Positions 34,001 through 44,698 of a stretch of 48,823 nt of DNA are shown in pieces (within the stretch, counting starts at the first letter, position 1; each line of letters starts with the position of its first letter). The notes beneath the pieces were generated by a model, which searched no databases, was not told where the DNA came from, and was given only the letters and a program-made list of their open reading frames with translations. The position numbers and the translations under genes were made by a program. The stretch covers positions 1 through 48,823 of the forward strand of contig KV424109.1 in the NCBI GenBank assembly GCA_001632435.1. The letters are read 5' to 3'. The stretch is from Calocera cornea HHB12733 (lineage: Eukaryota > Basidiomycota > Dacrymycetes > Dacrymycetales > Dacrymycetaceae).

Positions 34001-36156
34001 TCGATGTCCGCCTGCTCCTGCAGGAAGGCGTTGAGCCGGCCGAGCGAGGCGACGCCGTTGGCGCACAGGCGGGCGATGTTGCCTGCGTAGACGAACTGCT
34101 GGCGCAGGAGCTCGAAGACGGCCATCGCCGTGAAGGCCGTGCTGCTGTCCAGGCGGTGTCCCATCACGACGGTGTGCTGCGGCGAGTCAGCGCATGTTCA
34201 TCCACGGGAGAGCGGGGCGCTCACAAAGAAGAACGTGACGAGCATGGTGAGCATCGGCGTGGAGTCGGCGACAGTGGCAATGGCGACGCTCCAGATATTG
34301 CGCATCCACATCCTGGCGAGCTCCTTGGCGCGCACGGCATGCACGCGCTCGATGACGACGGGGTCCCACCCGAACGCCTTGAACACCTTTATGCTCTGGA
34401 GGAGCTCGGTGATCGCGCCCATGCGCGCGTCCGTCATGCGCATGACGGAGCGCTGGCAGGCGGTGAGCTGCCGCGTGAGGAAGGCGGGCAGCGGGACCGA
34501 GGCGAGCATCACGAGGAAGCCGAAGAGCGAGGAGGCGCCCATGATGTTGTACAGGAAGATGATCGCGATCGTGATCTCTATCGGGGCGGTGGTGGAGATG
34601 TGCTGCAGGTCGTCAGTCTGACGCGCACGGTGCCCGCGACGGGAGGCCGGGTACGCACGACGATGTCCCTCGCGTTGAAGATGTTCTCGACGTCCGTGCT
34701 CATGAGGTTGCTGATCCTCCCCACGACACTCTCGTCCTCCTCGCTCGCCGGCCTGGCCAGCAGCTTGGCGCGGAGGGCGACCTCGTACAGCTCCTGGACG
34801 AAGGCGAGCCTGATCCTGACGATCAAGCGTGTGCTCACGAACAGGTACGCCTGCCAGCAGGCGCCCCTGAACACGGGCATGGCGAACATGAGGAAGACCC
34901 ACACGCCGGGCCGGACGCGCGCTTGGGTCGGGTCCTCCAGGTACCGCAGCAGGCGGTTCATCGCGAGGGGCCCGCCGAGGTCGAAGACGGCTATGCCGAG
35001 GGCGAAGAAGTACTGGCCGGCGATGTTGCGCCGCAGGCAGAGGATGACGGTGAGGAGCTGTGCGCATACATGTGTGTTGTCAGCCTCGCAGGCTCTTGGG
35101 GCAGAGATGGGGAGGGCGGGAAACGCACCGTCTTCCGGATCTTGCCCTCCCGCCGCGGCACCCAGCGCCTCATCCACCCGGGCATCCACTCGCCATACCT
35201 GGCCCAGCGCACCTCCTCCCTCCACAGCTCGGGATCATCGTACGCCGGGAGCGGGGGCAGGTCGTCCAGATCGAGCGTCCTGGCGTAGCCGAGCCTGACG
35301 AGGGGCTCCAGCCAGAGGTAGGTGAAGAAGTAGTGGATGGGCGGGGTGGTCTGTTCGGGCGAGACGGTGTAGGGCGGGCGGGGGCGGGCGAAGCGCGGGG
35401 TCAGGCCGACGCTGAGGATGTGGAAGAGGAGGAGGAGGGTCAGCGAGATGTCGGCGTAGGAGCGGAGGGAGGTGGTCGGGAAGTGGAGGAGGAGGGAGGG
35501 GAAGATGTAGCTGCTGAAGCAGGTCAGGAAGAGCAGGATCACCAGCGTGTTCAGGTGCCAGGTGAGGCGTGGGCGCAGGAAGGTCGGGCGCAGGCGGAGC
35601 GTGGCTAGGTGCAGGGTGTACAGCTGCTGCTGATTAGCATACACAGAGGGGCGAGGGGGGGAAGGGCGCACCAGGACAGCAAGCATGGCCCCGTCCTCCC
35701 AGTCCCGCTTCACCCGCACGAGCGCGGTAACCTTCGTCCCCACCGCGCACAGCAGCAAGAGCACGCCCAGGACCGCCCAGCGCAGCCGCTCCCCCTCCAG
35801 CCCCTCTACCAGCTCCCCGCCATCCTCCTCCCCCTCCTGTAAGCCATCATGGGGCGTAGCGAGCAGGGGCTTGCGCTCCGGGGCCAGGCGGCGGGAGCGG
35901 TGCTTGTATGCCTGCCGGCCGAGGAGGAGGGCGGAGAGCAGGCTTGCGCCGAGCGGGACCCAGGCGGGCATGCGGGGGATAGCGAACGGCAGGGCTGCGG
36001 GGGTGTCGGGCTGGGGGAGGGCGAGTATGCTCCTGAGCCTGTGGGAGATCAGCCAGGTTCGCGGGAGGGGCCACGGGGGACGTACGGGGCGGCGGATGCT
36101 GCGGGGGCGCCGGGCAGCCAGGGGAGCTCGGCGGTCCCGGCGTACAGCCCGTCCAT
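31057..36156 (-). CDS. ABCC/MRP-type full-length ABC transporter
   Basis: Eleven exons: 36086-36156, 35129-36038, 34659-35057, 34225-34617, 32341-34176, 31845-32289, 31585-31791, 31490-31539, 31326-31438, 31201-31270 and 31057-31149, summing in frame to 1528 aa. The N-terminal hydrophobic segments resemble TMD0. TMD1 is followed by NBD1 with Walker [10 protein letters not shown] at about residue 700, signature [14 protein letters not shown] and Walker [16 protein letters not shown]2 contains [24 protein letters not shown]2 has Walker [10 protein letters not shown] at about 1287, signature-region [13 protein letters not shown] and Walker [16 protein letters not shown]1 has Asp instead of the catalytic Glu after Walker B, common in this family. 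Members export glutathione conjugates, toxins or metabolites from cytosol or into the vacuole; the substrate is unknown. An apparent 29-nt gap at 34.2 kb is a 48-nt intron with donor GTGAGC. A Ser-rich insert of about 50 residues lies before the NBD2 signature. Confidence 0.9.
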
Positions 36157-36961
36157 GTGTGGTTGGAGATGCAGGTGCCTATGCCGGGGCTGGGGCAGTC
36201 ACTCGATCACTCACAGCAGCAGCAGCAGCAGCGCGCCCACCGCAGGCAGGTCATAGGCAGCGAAGGCTCGCCTGCAAAGTGCAACCCGCGGGATATAAGA
36301 GGCCCAGCCGGTACAGTACGGCGCGGCACAAGGCGGAGAAGCACGCCCGCACGCCGGAGCCGCGGGAGACGGCCGCGGTGGTTCCCGCTGCCCCGACCAT
36401 ATGGAAAGGCAGAGTTGACAGCTCGATTTGAGGCACTGGGTCTGGTGAGACCCAGCTAGGGTCCCACCCAATTTACCTTTTCTGAGTAAATTAGTCATCC
36501 TAATTTGGGCGCCGACCGAAATGCGGCGCGCAGGCCCGGCTATGAGCCACGGATGACCTCATCATTGTCAGTTTCATTGTTCGTTTCCACTGGGTTCAAG
36601 CACCAACCCTCCCCCCCCCACTCTCCAAACTGTTAAACAATGTTATTTATTCACTAGATTATCATAGTAAATCGATGTTATAGTATACTATACTATGTTG
36701 ATCCAGTTCTGAAGTGGTATCTTGGTGTGCGCCAACGGCGCTCTACGCGATCCAGCAAGTAAGCTGCGCGAAAGAAACAAGATACTCCCCCCGGCCATTG
36801 AACGCCGCGCTCTGGTCCATTGAAGGATGGAAATCGAATACAGTTGGCGTGGTAAGCAATCGCGCACTCCGTGCTCTAGACTATAACCAGGGAACCATGG
36901 GCGTTCCGAACTCGCATTGATATCGTTGATACGTCGTGAAGCACGTCTCGTCGGTAGTGCT
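36157..36961. other. Intergenic region with AT-rich block and one dispersed element copy
   Basis: Upstream of the ABC transporter and downstream of cofilin. It holds a short CAG run near 36213-36231, an AT-rich stretch at about 36635-36700, and one copy of the dispersed element. No gene is seen. Confidence 0.4.
36711..36732 (-). repeat. Dispersed 20-26 bp element, copy 1
   Basis: Reads GCACACCAAGATACCACTTC on the minus strand, one mismatch to the core. It lies downstream of the cofilin 3' end. Confidence 0.75.
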
Positions 36962-37329
36962 TCATGCCTTCGCAACTTTGCTGAGCACTGCAATGATCTC
37001 AGCAGTAAGTGTTTGCCAAGATAACGCAATAGAGGTTCAGAACATACCAATCTCATAGGCGACTTCAGAGTAATCGGTCCTCTGCACTTCGGCAGCAATG
37101 GCATCCGACTGGAGCTTCCTCTTCAAAGCCTCCTTCGACGACGCATATATCATCTTCTGCTTGACCTTGGCATCATCGGTCATCCTGAATAATCAAGTAA
37201 GATCGAAGTGCACTAAGCGGACGCGATAACGGGCAGGGATACCAGGAGATTAGGACGATCTTGTTTCTCTTGCCCCCATCATCCACTTCGAAAGCGAAGT
37301 CGTAGATAGCCCACTTGCACTCATTCTCC

Positions 37330-37945
37330 AGCAAGTAAGCGAAGGGCCCCACGAGGGTGGAAGGGGGGGAGCGAAGGGCCGAGCGAGCGAGCGAGAAGCC
37401 TCGCGAGGGAGGGAGGGGCCTCGCGAGCAAGGCAGGCAGGCCCCGAGCGAGCGAGCAAGGGGGGGCAGCGCAGGGGCCGCGAGCGAGAGGGGCCGCGAGG
37501 GAGCGAGGTGGAGAGGGAGGTACTTGAGTACCTTCCCCAGCCTCAGTTCCTCGAACTTGGCGACACATTCGTCAGAGAGGGAGGTACTTGAGTACCTTCC
37601 CCAGCCTCAGTTCCTCGAACTTGGCGACGCATTCGTCAGAGACACCGATTCCGTTCGTCCAAGGCGAGCGAGCGAGCGAGGGGGGGAGCGACGGGCCCCG
37701 CGAGAGACAGAAGAGCACCGCAAGCGAGCGAGAGGGGGAGCGAAGGGCCCCGCGAGTCAGCGAGGGCGGGTGGGGGGCGCAGAGGCCAGCGAGCAAGCGA
37801 GAGCGCGAGCGAGCGAGAGCGCGAGCGAGCGAGAAGGCCGGCGAGCGAGAGCGCCCGGCGGAGACAGCAAACGAGAGAGGGGCAGCGAGCGAGGCGGACA
37901 GAGAACGAGAGGGGCAGCGAGCGAGGCGGACAGCGAGCGAGCTTG
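37330..37945. repeat. GAGC/GCGA simple-repeat tract inside cofilin
   Basis: Long runs of GAGCGAGC, GGGGGAGCG and GCGAGAGC words fill the space where the middle of cofilin should be. Confidence 0.85.
37517..37652 (-). repeat. Two partial tandem copies of the cofilin N-terminal exon
   Basis: Two copies 64 bp apart of a segment encoding [20 protein letters not shown]; a more divergent third copy ([18 protein letters not shown]) is at 37941-38013. The copies differ at several bases, so they are not simple read duplication of one sequence. Confidence 0.85.
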
Positions 37946-38173
37946 AGTACTTTCCCCAGCCTCAGTTCCTCGAACTTGGCGACGCTTTCGTTAGAGACAC
38001 CGATTCCAGAAGACTGGGTATATAGCCTCGTCAACAGGGATCGACCGAATCAAACAGTGAGACACGAACCGTGATGGGCAGCGACAATGAAGGGGTTCTA
38101 AAGTGTGTGGTGTTGACAGACGGTGGACAAGTAGATGAAGGTTGCTCGCGAGGTGACTTGCGTTGAGCGAGTC

Positions 38174-38193
38174 AAGTAGTATCTTGGTGTGCG
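38174..38193 (-). repeat. Dispersed element, copy 2
   Basis: GCACACCAAGATACTACTTG on the minus strand, about 160 bp upstream of the first recognisable cofilin exon. Confidence 0.75.
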
Positions 38194-38308
38194 TTCTCCA
38201 GGATTCGTGCGTACCACCAATCAAACCAAAGCCAATAAGGGGATCAAACGAGTGACATTCATAGCGTGCATACTGCTGGATACAGGACCGTACAACCTCT
38301 CGCTCCCC

Positions 38309-39217
38309 TCACTCCTTCTTTGCCTTGTACGAGTCGATGCTCTGGATGAGCACCTGCCAGGGGCTAACACCGCGCGCAAGCATCACGATCCAGATGACTG
38401 ACGTTGCTATCAGTGTATGATCGTCGTGCGAGCAAACGGAGACGTACCGAGGACCGCGAGCGCCTTCAACGGGTTCTCGGCGGCAGCTTTCTTCAGCGGC
38501 CCGAGCAGGGCAGCGAGCGCCCAGAGAACCCAGCCGAAAAGGATCGTCACGCCGAGCCAGATGTACTCGTACCACTTGAGCTTCTCGCGAGCAGTTTCGT
38601 CACCAACTGCAGCTCCGTGAGCGGTGCCGAACCCCTCGCAGATGTCGCCTATGAAGGTCTTCAAGGATGCGTATCCGGCGGCAGCACGCATCCCCAGCTT
38701 CTTCTGGCTCTTGAGCAGCTCCTCCTGCTCGCTGTCCTGGAAAATATATCAGCAATGAGAAGCGTACACCAAGATACTACTTCAGACTCACCTCATCCGC
38801 CTTTCCTTCTTCCATCATCCCCAGCTCCTCTGCCCGAGCAGCCCGTCCCGCCGCCGTAAAGTGCGCTCCGTTTGCGCGCAAAACCCCCAGCACGGCGATC
38901 TCCCTGCCCGTTGCGCGTGTGTCGATGAGCTCCACGCAATCGTCGGTGGTAGAAGCCGAGTACGCGGTCGGGCGATTGGCTGTCTCAGCGACGGCGGCGG
39001 CAATGGTCGAAACGGCGGGCTTGGCCGTTGACCCCCCGCTGGCGTCGAGCTCGACCGTCGAGAACGAGGCGGTCGACGAGCGGGATGGAGTCTTCTTGCC
39101 CTCATCGGGCAGCTTGAACGCGCCCACGAGGGCATTACTGACGCCGATCAGAGCCCTGTCCGGCGTATCGAGCTCGTTATCGCTGTCGAGCAGCGAAACG
39201 GTATCATCCGAGTCCAT
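38309..39217 (-). CDS. Small membrane protein of unknown function, three exons, 267 aa
   Basis: Exons 38792-39217, 38448-38736 and 38309-38397 sum in frame to 267 aa. The N-terminal half is acidic and Ser/Thr-rich (MDSDDTVSLLDSDNELDTPD). A helical stretch follows (KSQKKLGMRAAAGYASLKTF), and the C-terminal part has two hydrophobic segments, around YIWLGVTILFGWVLWALAAL and LAVLVIWIVMLARG, ending in YKAKKE. The KAKKE tail fits a cytosolic di-lysine-type ER signal, so an ER or Golgi membrane protein is plausible; this is inference. The first intron (38737-38791) carries a copy of the dispersed element in reverse orientation to transcription. Confidence 0.65.
38763..38784 (+). repeat. Dispersed element, copy 3, inside an intron
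   Basis: GTACACCAAGATACTACTTC lies within the 55-nt intron 1 of the membrane protein gene and takes up over a third of it, a few bases from the donor. Confidence 0.85.
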
Positions 39218-39857
39218 GACGTTGTCGTCCTTGTGGTATGCGAGTTTCTTGAAGAGGTATTGATGATTGAAGGTGAGAGGAAGAGCAAACGGCGTGCGTT
39301 AGTGCTGGCAAGGGTAGTCTCCGTTGCACCCGCTCGGATTCGCACGGGCGGTGCACATGCCTTGCTTCTTCCCCTATTCAAACACGTGTTCGAGCAGGGG
39401 AGGCACGCCGCGCTCCTTCCTTCACTGATAATCTGTCATTATTATCTATACAGACCCGCGCGCATTGACTCACTCAACACTTGCTACCAGTACCCTATCC
39501 CGAGTTACCTTTGCTGTTGAGATAGACAACGACCAGGAGAGCGGCGTACCTCACCACGGCATTGTTCTGCATTTCGATGTCGACCAGACCCTGAGCATCG
39601 TAACACGCGCCAGGCACGAGGCTGGGCGTCAAAGTCACGTGGCTTGCACAGCGTTCTCTTGGAGCGCTGGCAGCGGATTCAGATCCCCTCCTTTCTCTTT
39701 GCAACGTCCACCAATAGCTCACATATCTCTACGCCTCGAATCGAATCACAGAATACCCAGTCCTACTAACTTCCACTGAAGTGAGCATTGATACCCTACT
39801 TCTATACCTCACTTGTGTTTGCCTTGGCTCAACCAAACCTCCCTTCCCCAGCGATCA
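39218..39857. other. Divergent intergenic region
   Basis: Between divergent starts of the membrane-protein gene and the tandem-repeat gene. Pyrimidine-rich DNA precedes the start at 39858. No further gene supported. Confidence 0.4.
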
Positions 39858-40992
39858 ATGAAGATCGACAGCGGTAACGACCCTGCTCTTATCGGAGACA
39901 CGACGGGGGTCATAGGTCCAGGTACGTGTTCTTGCAATACAAACTATCACATCCACTGATACTTAATAAGACAACCCTCATCCCTCCAACCTGGAGTCGA
40001 GGAGCGCACACCAAGATACTACTTCAAGCCACACGACCGGCGTGTCCGGCGTCGGCACCCACCCCGGTGGTCCGGGCTCTGACCCTGGTCCTGGCATTGG
40101 AGTCGCGCGGACGACCAGCATGCCGAAGAGCGCACACCAAGATACTACTTCAAGCCACACGACCGGCGTGTCCGGCGTCGGCACCCACCCCGGTGGTCCG
40201 GGCTCTGACCCTGGTCCTGGCATTGGAGTCGCGCGGACGACCAGCATGCCGAAGAGCGCACACCAAGATACTACTTCAAGCCACACGACCGGTGTGTCCG
40301 GCGTCGGCACCCACCCCGGTGGTCCGGGCTCTGACCCTGGTCCTGGCATTGGAGTCGCGCGGACGACCAGCATGCCGAAGAGCGCACACCAAGATACTAC
40401 TTCAAGCCACACCACCCGCGACGAGCGCCGTGTCAGATCTCCCAATATGAACCGATCTACCGGTCCTTCTGCTATGGACGAAGCCCAAGACGTCTTCAAG
40501 CTCTTCTATCAGTTGCAAGCCGAACCACGCGACAACTGCGCCAACGTCGCAGCTCAAGGCCCCGTCCGTCCTGACTCCGCCAGCAAGTCCAACTCCTGGG
40601 CGCAACAACGCAATGCTGCGGACGTCCTTTGGGACGCGGACGAACTTCCGCCCTATGAACTTGTCCCGAGCGATTCTATTCCGGTGCCTTCTGCCCTCCT
40701 CCGGCCCAGCCAGAGCAACAACACGCGTAGGCTTAAAGTTCCAACGACACACGACACTCGTTCCTACTACAGACGCCGCTACGAGAAAGGATTCAAGCAT
40801 GGGGTGCTCTTGCACAAGGAGGGAAAGAACATCGGACAAGCGGGTCTAGAGCGGATTGGGTTGACATCTCACGACAACTGGGGCCATACTTGGCAGGCTT
40901 GGTGGAACACGCTTTGCATCGGCTACACCCCTGTTATTTCGGTGGAACCCGAGGATGGGGTGTTGAGCGCTCGTGTGGTGCCAACTTTCTGA
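39858..40992 (+). CDS. Unknown protein with 42-aa tandem repeats derived from the dispersed element
   Basis: Exons 39858-39921 and 39971-40992 (49-nt intron) sum in frame to 361 aa. After a short N-terminus (MKIDSGNDPALIGDTTG) come three 42-residue repeats, each with SAHQDTTSSHTTGVSG followed by a Gly/Pro-rich stretch and ARTTSMP, and a fourth partial unit. The C-terminal 180 residues look globular and unique: DEAQDVFKLFYQLQAE, DVLWDADELPPYELVP, RSYYRRRYEKGFKHGVLLHK, and WGHTWQAWWNTLCIGYTPV. I recognise no family. The repeat lies within the open frame and its unit length is a multiple of three, so copy number can change without breaking the frame. Transcription and the N-terminal start are unproven. 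Confidence 0.6.
40005..40408 (+). repeat. 126-bp tandem repeat, three copies plus a partial fourth
   Basis: Exact period 126 bp, with about one base difference between copies in the unit core. Each unit starts with a copy of the dispersed element (cores at 40005, 40131, 40257 and 40383). Confidence 0.95.
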
Positions 40993-41305
40993 TCCTCGTG
41001 ATGGATACCCCGAATCGACTCATGCCGTTGTTTGTTTACCTATAACGTGAACCTATGCCGCTCCTGTAACGCTTGTGTCCGTACGCTCTGTAAGAGCGTA
41101 CACTTACAGGCTACCACTCATTTAATACACTCGTTATTTGTCATTTTCTGTGTTGAAGACCTTGTTTGACCTGTTTTACATACGCTGCAGCTTTTGCAAA
41201 TCAGGGCGATCTGAGCCGATATCGGGACCAATCACTCGATTTAGGGCTCACCATCTCTGCTCACCCCGTCTATGCCCGCTCACCCCATCCATTTCCCACA
41301 TCAAC
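40993..41305. other. Short intergenic region
   Basis: 3' region of the repeat gene and upstream region of the next. It contains a short inverted pair, TACGCTCT and AGAGCGTA, at about 41083-41100. Nothing else seen. Confidence 0.35.
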
Positions 41306-44300
41306 ATGGCAAGCGGCAAGAAACCAAGACGCACAAAGACAAGGTCGATCGCTCCCTTGTACCCGAACTTCAAGCACTGGAGTTCACCTCCTGTATCGAC
41401 GACGGCACCGTACTGGGGTGGGGATGATGCTGCGCCCGAGGCGGACTCTCCCCCGTCTACCGAGGGCGCTGCCATGGAACACCTTCGAGCCACGTTATTT
41501 CCCACTTATTCACGATTTCGCAAGTCGGCTGCAGAGCCTGTGCAGGAGCAGCGGGAGAGAGAAGATTCTGAAGCTGCGGATTCGCCTCCCTCGTCCCAAC
41601 AACCTCCGCCCATCTCCCAATTTGGCCAGGCTCGATATCCTTTCTCTGCTCCTCAAGAGGTCACTGCTCGCACCTCCGACATCATCCCATCAAGTCAATC
41701 AGTAACGTACTCTCCGCTAGAGACACCGACCAGTACTCCGTCGCAGCGGTTATCAGCCTTAGCTACCCCGCCTGAACGGACTCCGCAACCCCCTCGAGTT
41801 TCGAATACGCCTGGCTACCGCAGAAGGCTGGAGCGATATCGCATGCGTCTGGAGGCTAGAAAGAGGCGAGATGAAGCAGAGGCATTTGTCATTCAAGAGT
41901 TGCCCAGCAGTCCTGCATTCGATGGTGAACATGACATGGCCATCGTCGACTTTGAAGAGTTCACCCAGCCGTCCGAGCCTCCATCTGATACCCAATCCGA
42001 CTCGGGTGCTTCACGAAGCGCGACACACGAATCCGACAAGTCCCCTTCTGATTCAGACAGCTGGAAACCTCCTGGCTCGGACGAGGAGGACGAGGATATG
42101 ACATCAGAAGGTGAACAGCAATCCATCCATCCCGACGACTGGGAAGCGGAGCATACCGATGACGACAATGCTATGGACGAGGATCCAAACGATTCCGATA
42201 TCGCCGAGGCTTGGAGAGAAGATCAGGATGGGGCGGTCCTTGAAGAGGATAGCGAGGACGATGACATTGAAGAGTATGGAGACGATGTTGAGATGGAGGA
42301 AGAAGAGGACGACGAGCCTGCCCGGGGCAAGCGTAGACAGGTGGTCGAGGCTGACGATCTGATTGAGTCCGATGAGGATGGGAATGAGAACGGGGACGAC
42401 GTGGTCATGCCGGAGCCTCACGTACAGCGTGAGGCTGAGGAGTTTCCTGCAGTAGAGGAGGACGAGGAGGACGAGGAGGACGAGGCAGAGTACTATGTGC
42501 GTCCTGGCGTCTCTGCCTCGCTGACTTACGCTAATCTCTCGTGCCAGCAACATGTCACAGACATACTCGGAGAACTGGGGGAAATAACATTCCGTGGCAA
42601 ACCCAACAGCTCGGATTCAGCAAGTTCGAGTTATAGTCAAGACCTCCAGCGAGTTTGCGCTGCTAGGGAGCGTGCGGAGGAGACGTTGTTCGATCTCGCT
42701 AAAAGCAAGCCTGGCGATGCCTCTGAAGCAGAGTTTCCGGATTGGCAGAAGAAGTTAATGACTTGTAGTGTACGTGCTTTTCATCCTATGACATCGCAGA
42801 GGTTTGACATTAGAGCGCAGAACTTCATAATCAACTGGATGAAGGTAACTCTGCCTACGGAGACCGAGCGCATCAAGACTGTCATTCGCGTCCTGAGGGC
42901 ACACAGCCAGCATCTTCTAGGCAAGAGAGACAGGGGAGGTGGGGGAGGAGGCGATGCTCGCCCGAAACGTGAAGAAGAGGAAGATCTGGAGGATGTTGCC
43001 GACTTGATCACCATCGCACAACTCAGTCCAGCACAGCGAATACTACGGTGTATGTCGTCCCAGGAGCTCATCGATGACATGGAACGCGATCCTCCGATTC
43101 CTTTCTTCTCCCAAGTTAATCTTCCGGATGCCATTATTGCAGTTCGCAAGAGGTGTGAGTACCTGGTAAGTGTCATCTCGCTACCTCAAATCGAGTGGTC
43201 AGCTCACACATTGTCAGTCCGCCTATTTCGGACTGATCAAGGCTGGAACAGCCAAGGCATGGCTTCAAATGCGTGGACCTCTGGCGGTAACACTTATCAA
43301 TATCTGGACCTGGCATTGCGAGTTCGACGTAGAAGCGATCATAGACCATGTTCGGGATGTTGATCTTGCCTTTGGCGATGATTGGAGCATTCTGGAGCTT
43401 CTGCGGTCCGTCGAGATTGGAGAAGTAGGCTCGGTAGCCGAGCGCTGGTATACCGATCTCTACTCAAAGCGATACCTGCGGCGTATGCTCGCACTCACCC
43501 GCCCTTGGCCGAGCTTTCCGAATTCTAACCTGTCTCGTGTCTCTGCTTTCATGACTCAATCTGGAAGACACTTTGTGCGCATCATTTACAGGTTCTCCTC
43601 CTAACTCATTCTCACTGGCCTCGCTACAGAAAGACACAATCGATCATCGCCGTATGTGGCGCTCACCGCCAACTCACTTCTTCGCACAGATGTTCTTCGA
43701 GTTCATCCGCTACTGCCAGAAATGGCATCTCAATGCCGACATAGAAGAATGGCCAGTACCGCTATATGGATGGCCTCAAGCCGTCGTCGACCAACTCGTG
43801 AATGAGATGTACAACATCGCACCGCCGGGTCCTCTCTTTGCCGACGAGGAGATGGCCGATCTGCAGAATGGAGGGAGACCACTGACTGTCGATGAAGTCT
43901 ACGAGCGTATCGTTCAGCACACAAAGCATATCCTCAACAGACACGACAGAACAATCGCGCATGTTCACAAGAAGCATAAGCGAAAGTCGAGACGGAAACC
44001 GTTTGGCAATATTGCCCCAACGGCACTCCGCGCACCAGCGCCCGGCTTAGAAGCTGACTCGATCATCCCAGATGAAGAAGAGTGCCGCGCAGCGAAGACT
44101 ACCCGAGTCAAGAATGTCCTGCAACACCCGTTTGTTGTGAGTCGATCGGAGTGCTTCCTGCCATGGTACTTATTTGCGTCTTTCTCGACAGTCTGCATAC
44201 GGAACCGAGATGTGCTACCACTGCCGCCATCGTAAACTCGAATCTCGAACGGGACTGAAACGCGGTTGTCATCGCTATGAAGGTAATGGGTGCACGTACT

Positions 44301-44698
44301 GTAGGCGCAGCAACTTGAGATGCTTCTGGAGAAATCCTGCCAAACGGTTGAAGAAAAGTGCGTGTGCTGGATCCCTATTTATTCCGAACAGCCGCTGACA
44401 CTTGACACTAGTACCCAGCAAGGATTGGGACACAAACAAGCCGAATCGGAACCTGGCGCTGAGCATTGACGATCTAGAAGAGGCGATTGCTGTTGCTCAT
44501 TACGAAGGCCATCCTGAGCTCGACAACGCTCCTCCGGAGGTGTGGGAAGAACTGGACGATGAACTGTGGCTGGACGTCTCTGGCGTAGAGAAGCTGGTCA
44601 AAAGGCAGCGACGGGAGGCGAAGGAGAAGAAAGACGCGGAGCGCGTGCGCAGATCTGCTTCGAACCTGTCCACCATACGAGAAAGACCGGAGGAGTGA
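41306..44698 (+). CDS. Acidic, probably nuclear protein with C-terminal six-cysteine motif, 1058 aa
   Basis: Exons 41306-43165, 43218-43574, 43630-44136, 44192-44357 and 44412-44698 sum in frame to 1058 aa. Residues 1-190 are basic and Pro/Ser-rich; 190-410 form a very acidic region (runs such as EEDEEDEEDEAEYY); a helical region with RGGGGGGDARPKREEEE follows; then globular stretches with IWTWHCEFDVEAIIDHV and FFEFIRYCQKWHL. A lysine/arginine run (HKKHKRKSRRKPFG) precedes a Cys-rich motif at about residues 914-950: CYHCRHRKL, then GC, GCTYCRR and LRCFW, giving a C-x2-C ... C ... C-x2-C ... C arrangement that recalls fungal Zn-cysteine DNA-binding motifs without being a standard Zn2Cys6. A charged helical tail ends the protein. 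A chromatin or transcription role is inference. Confidence 0.65.

Larger units (their letters stand above)
36962..38013 (-). pseudogene. COF1: Cofilin/ADF gene, apparently broken or misassembled
   Basis: The C-terminal half is clear actin-depolymerising factor: the exon from 37243 has [20 protein letters not shown] and KIVLISW; exon 37048-37184 has [19 protein letters not shown] and [11 protein letters not shown]; exon 36962-36987 has VLSKVAKA and the stop. The N-terminal exon ([20 protein letters not shown]) is at about 37945-38013. Between them the expected 35 or so residues (KYII... to ...LP of the fold) are absent, and about 600 bp of GAGC-type simple repeat stands there instead, together with two further partial copies of the N-terminal exon. 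No ATG suitable for splicing onto this exon is found between it and the next gene. Cofilin severs actin filaments and is usually an essential single-copy gene, so either an intact copy exists elsewhere or the assembly is wrong here. Confidence 0.75.

Noticed and set aside
34177..34224. 29-nt micro-intron in the ABC transporter
   Set aside because: A better donor (GTGAGC) 19 nt earlier gives a normal 48-nt phase-0 intron.
33253..35298. 681-aa plus-strand open frame
   Set aside because: It is antisense to the ABC transporter exons, whose motifs and splicing are unambiguous.
39926..40450. Alternative frame of the 126-bp repeat (HTKILLQ repeats)
   Set aside because: The frame does not continue into the unique C-terminal region; the QDTTS frame does and splices to an ATG exon.
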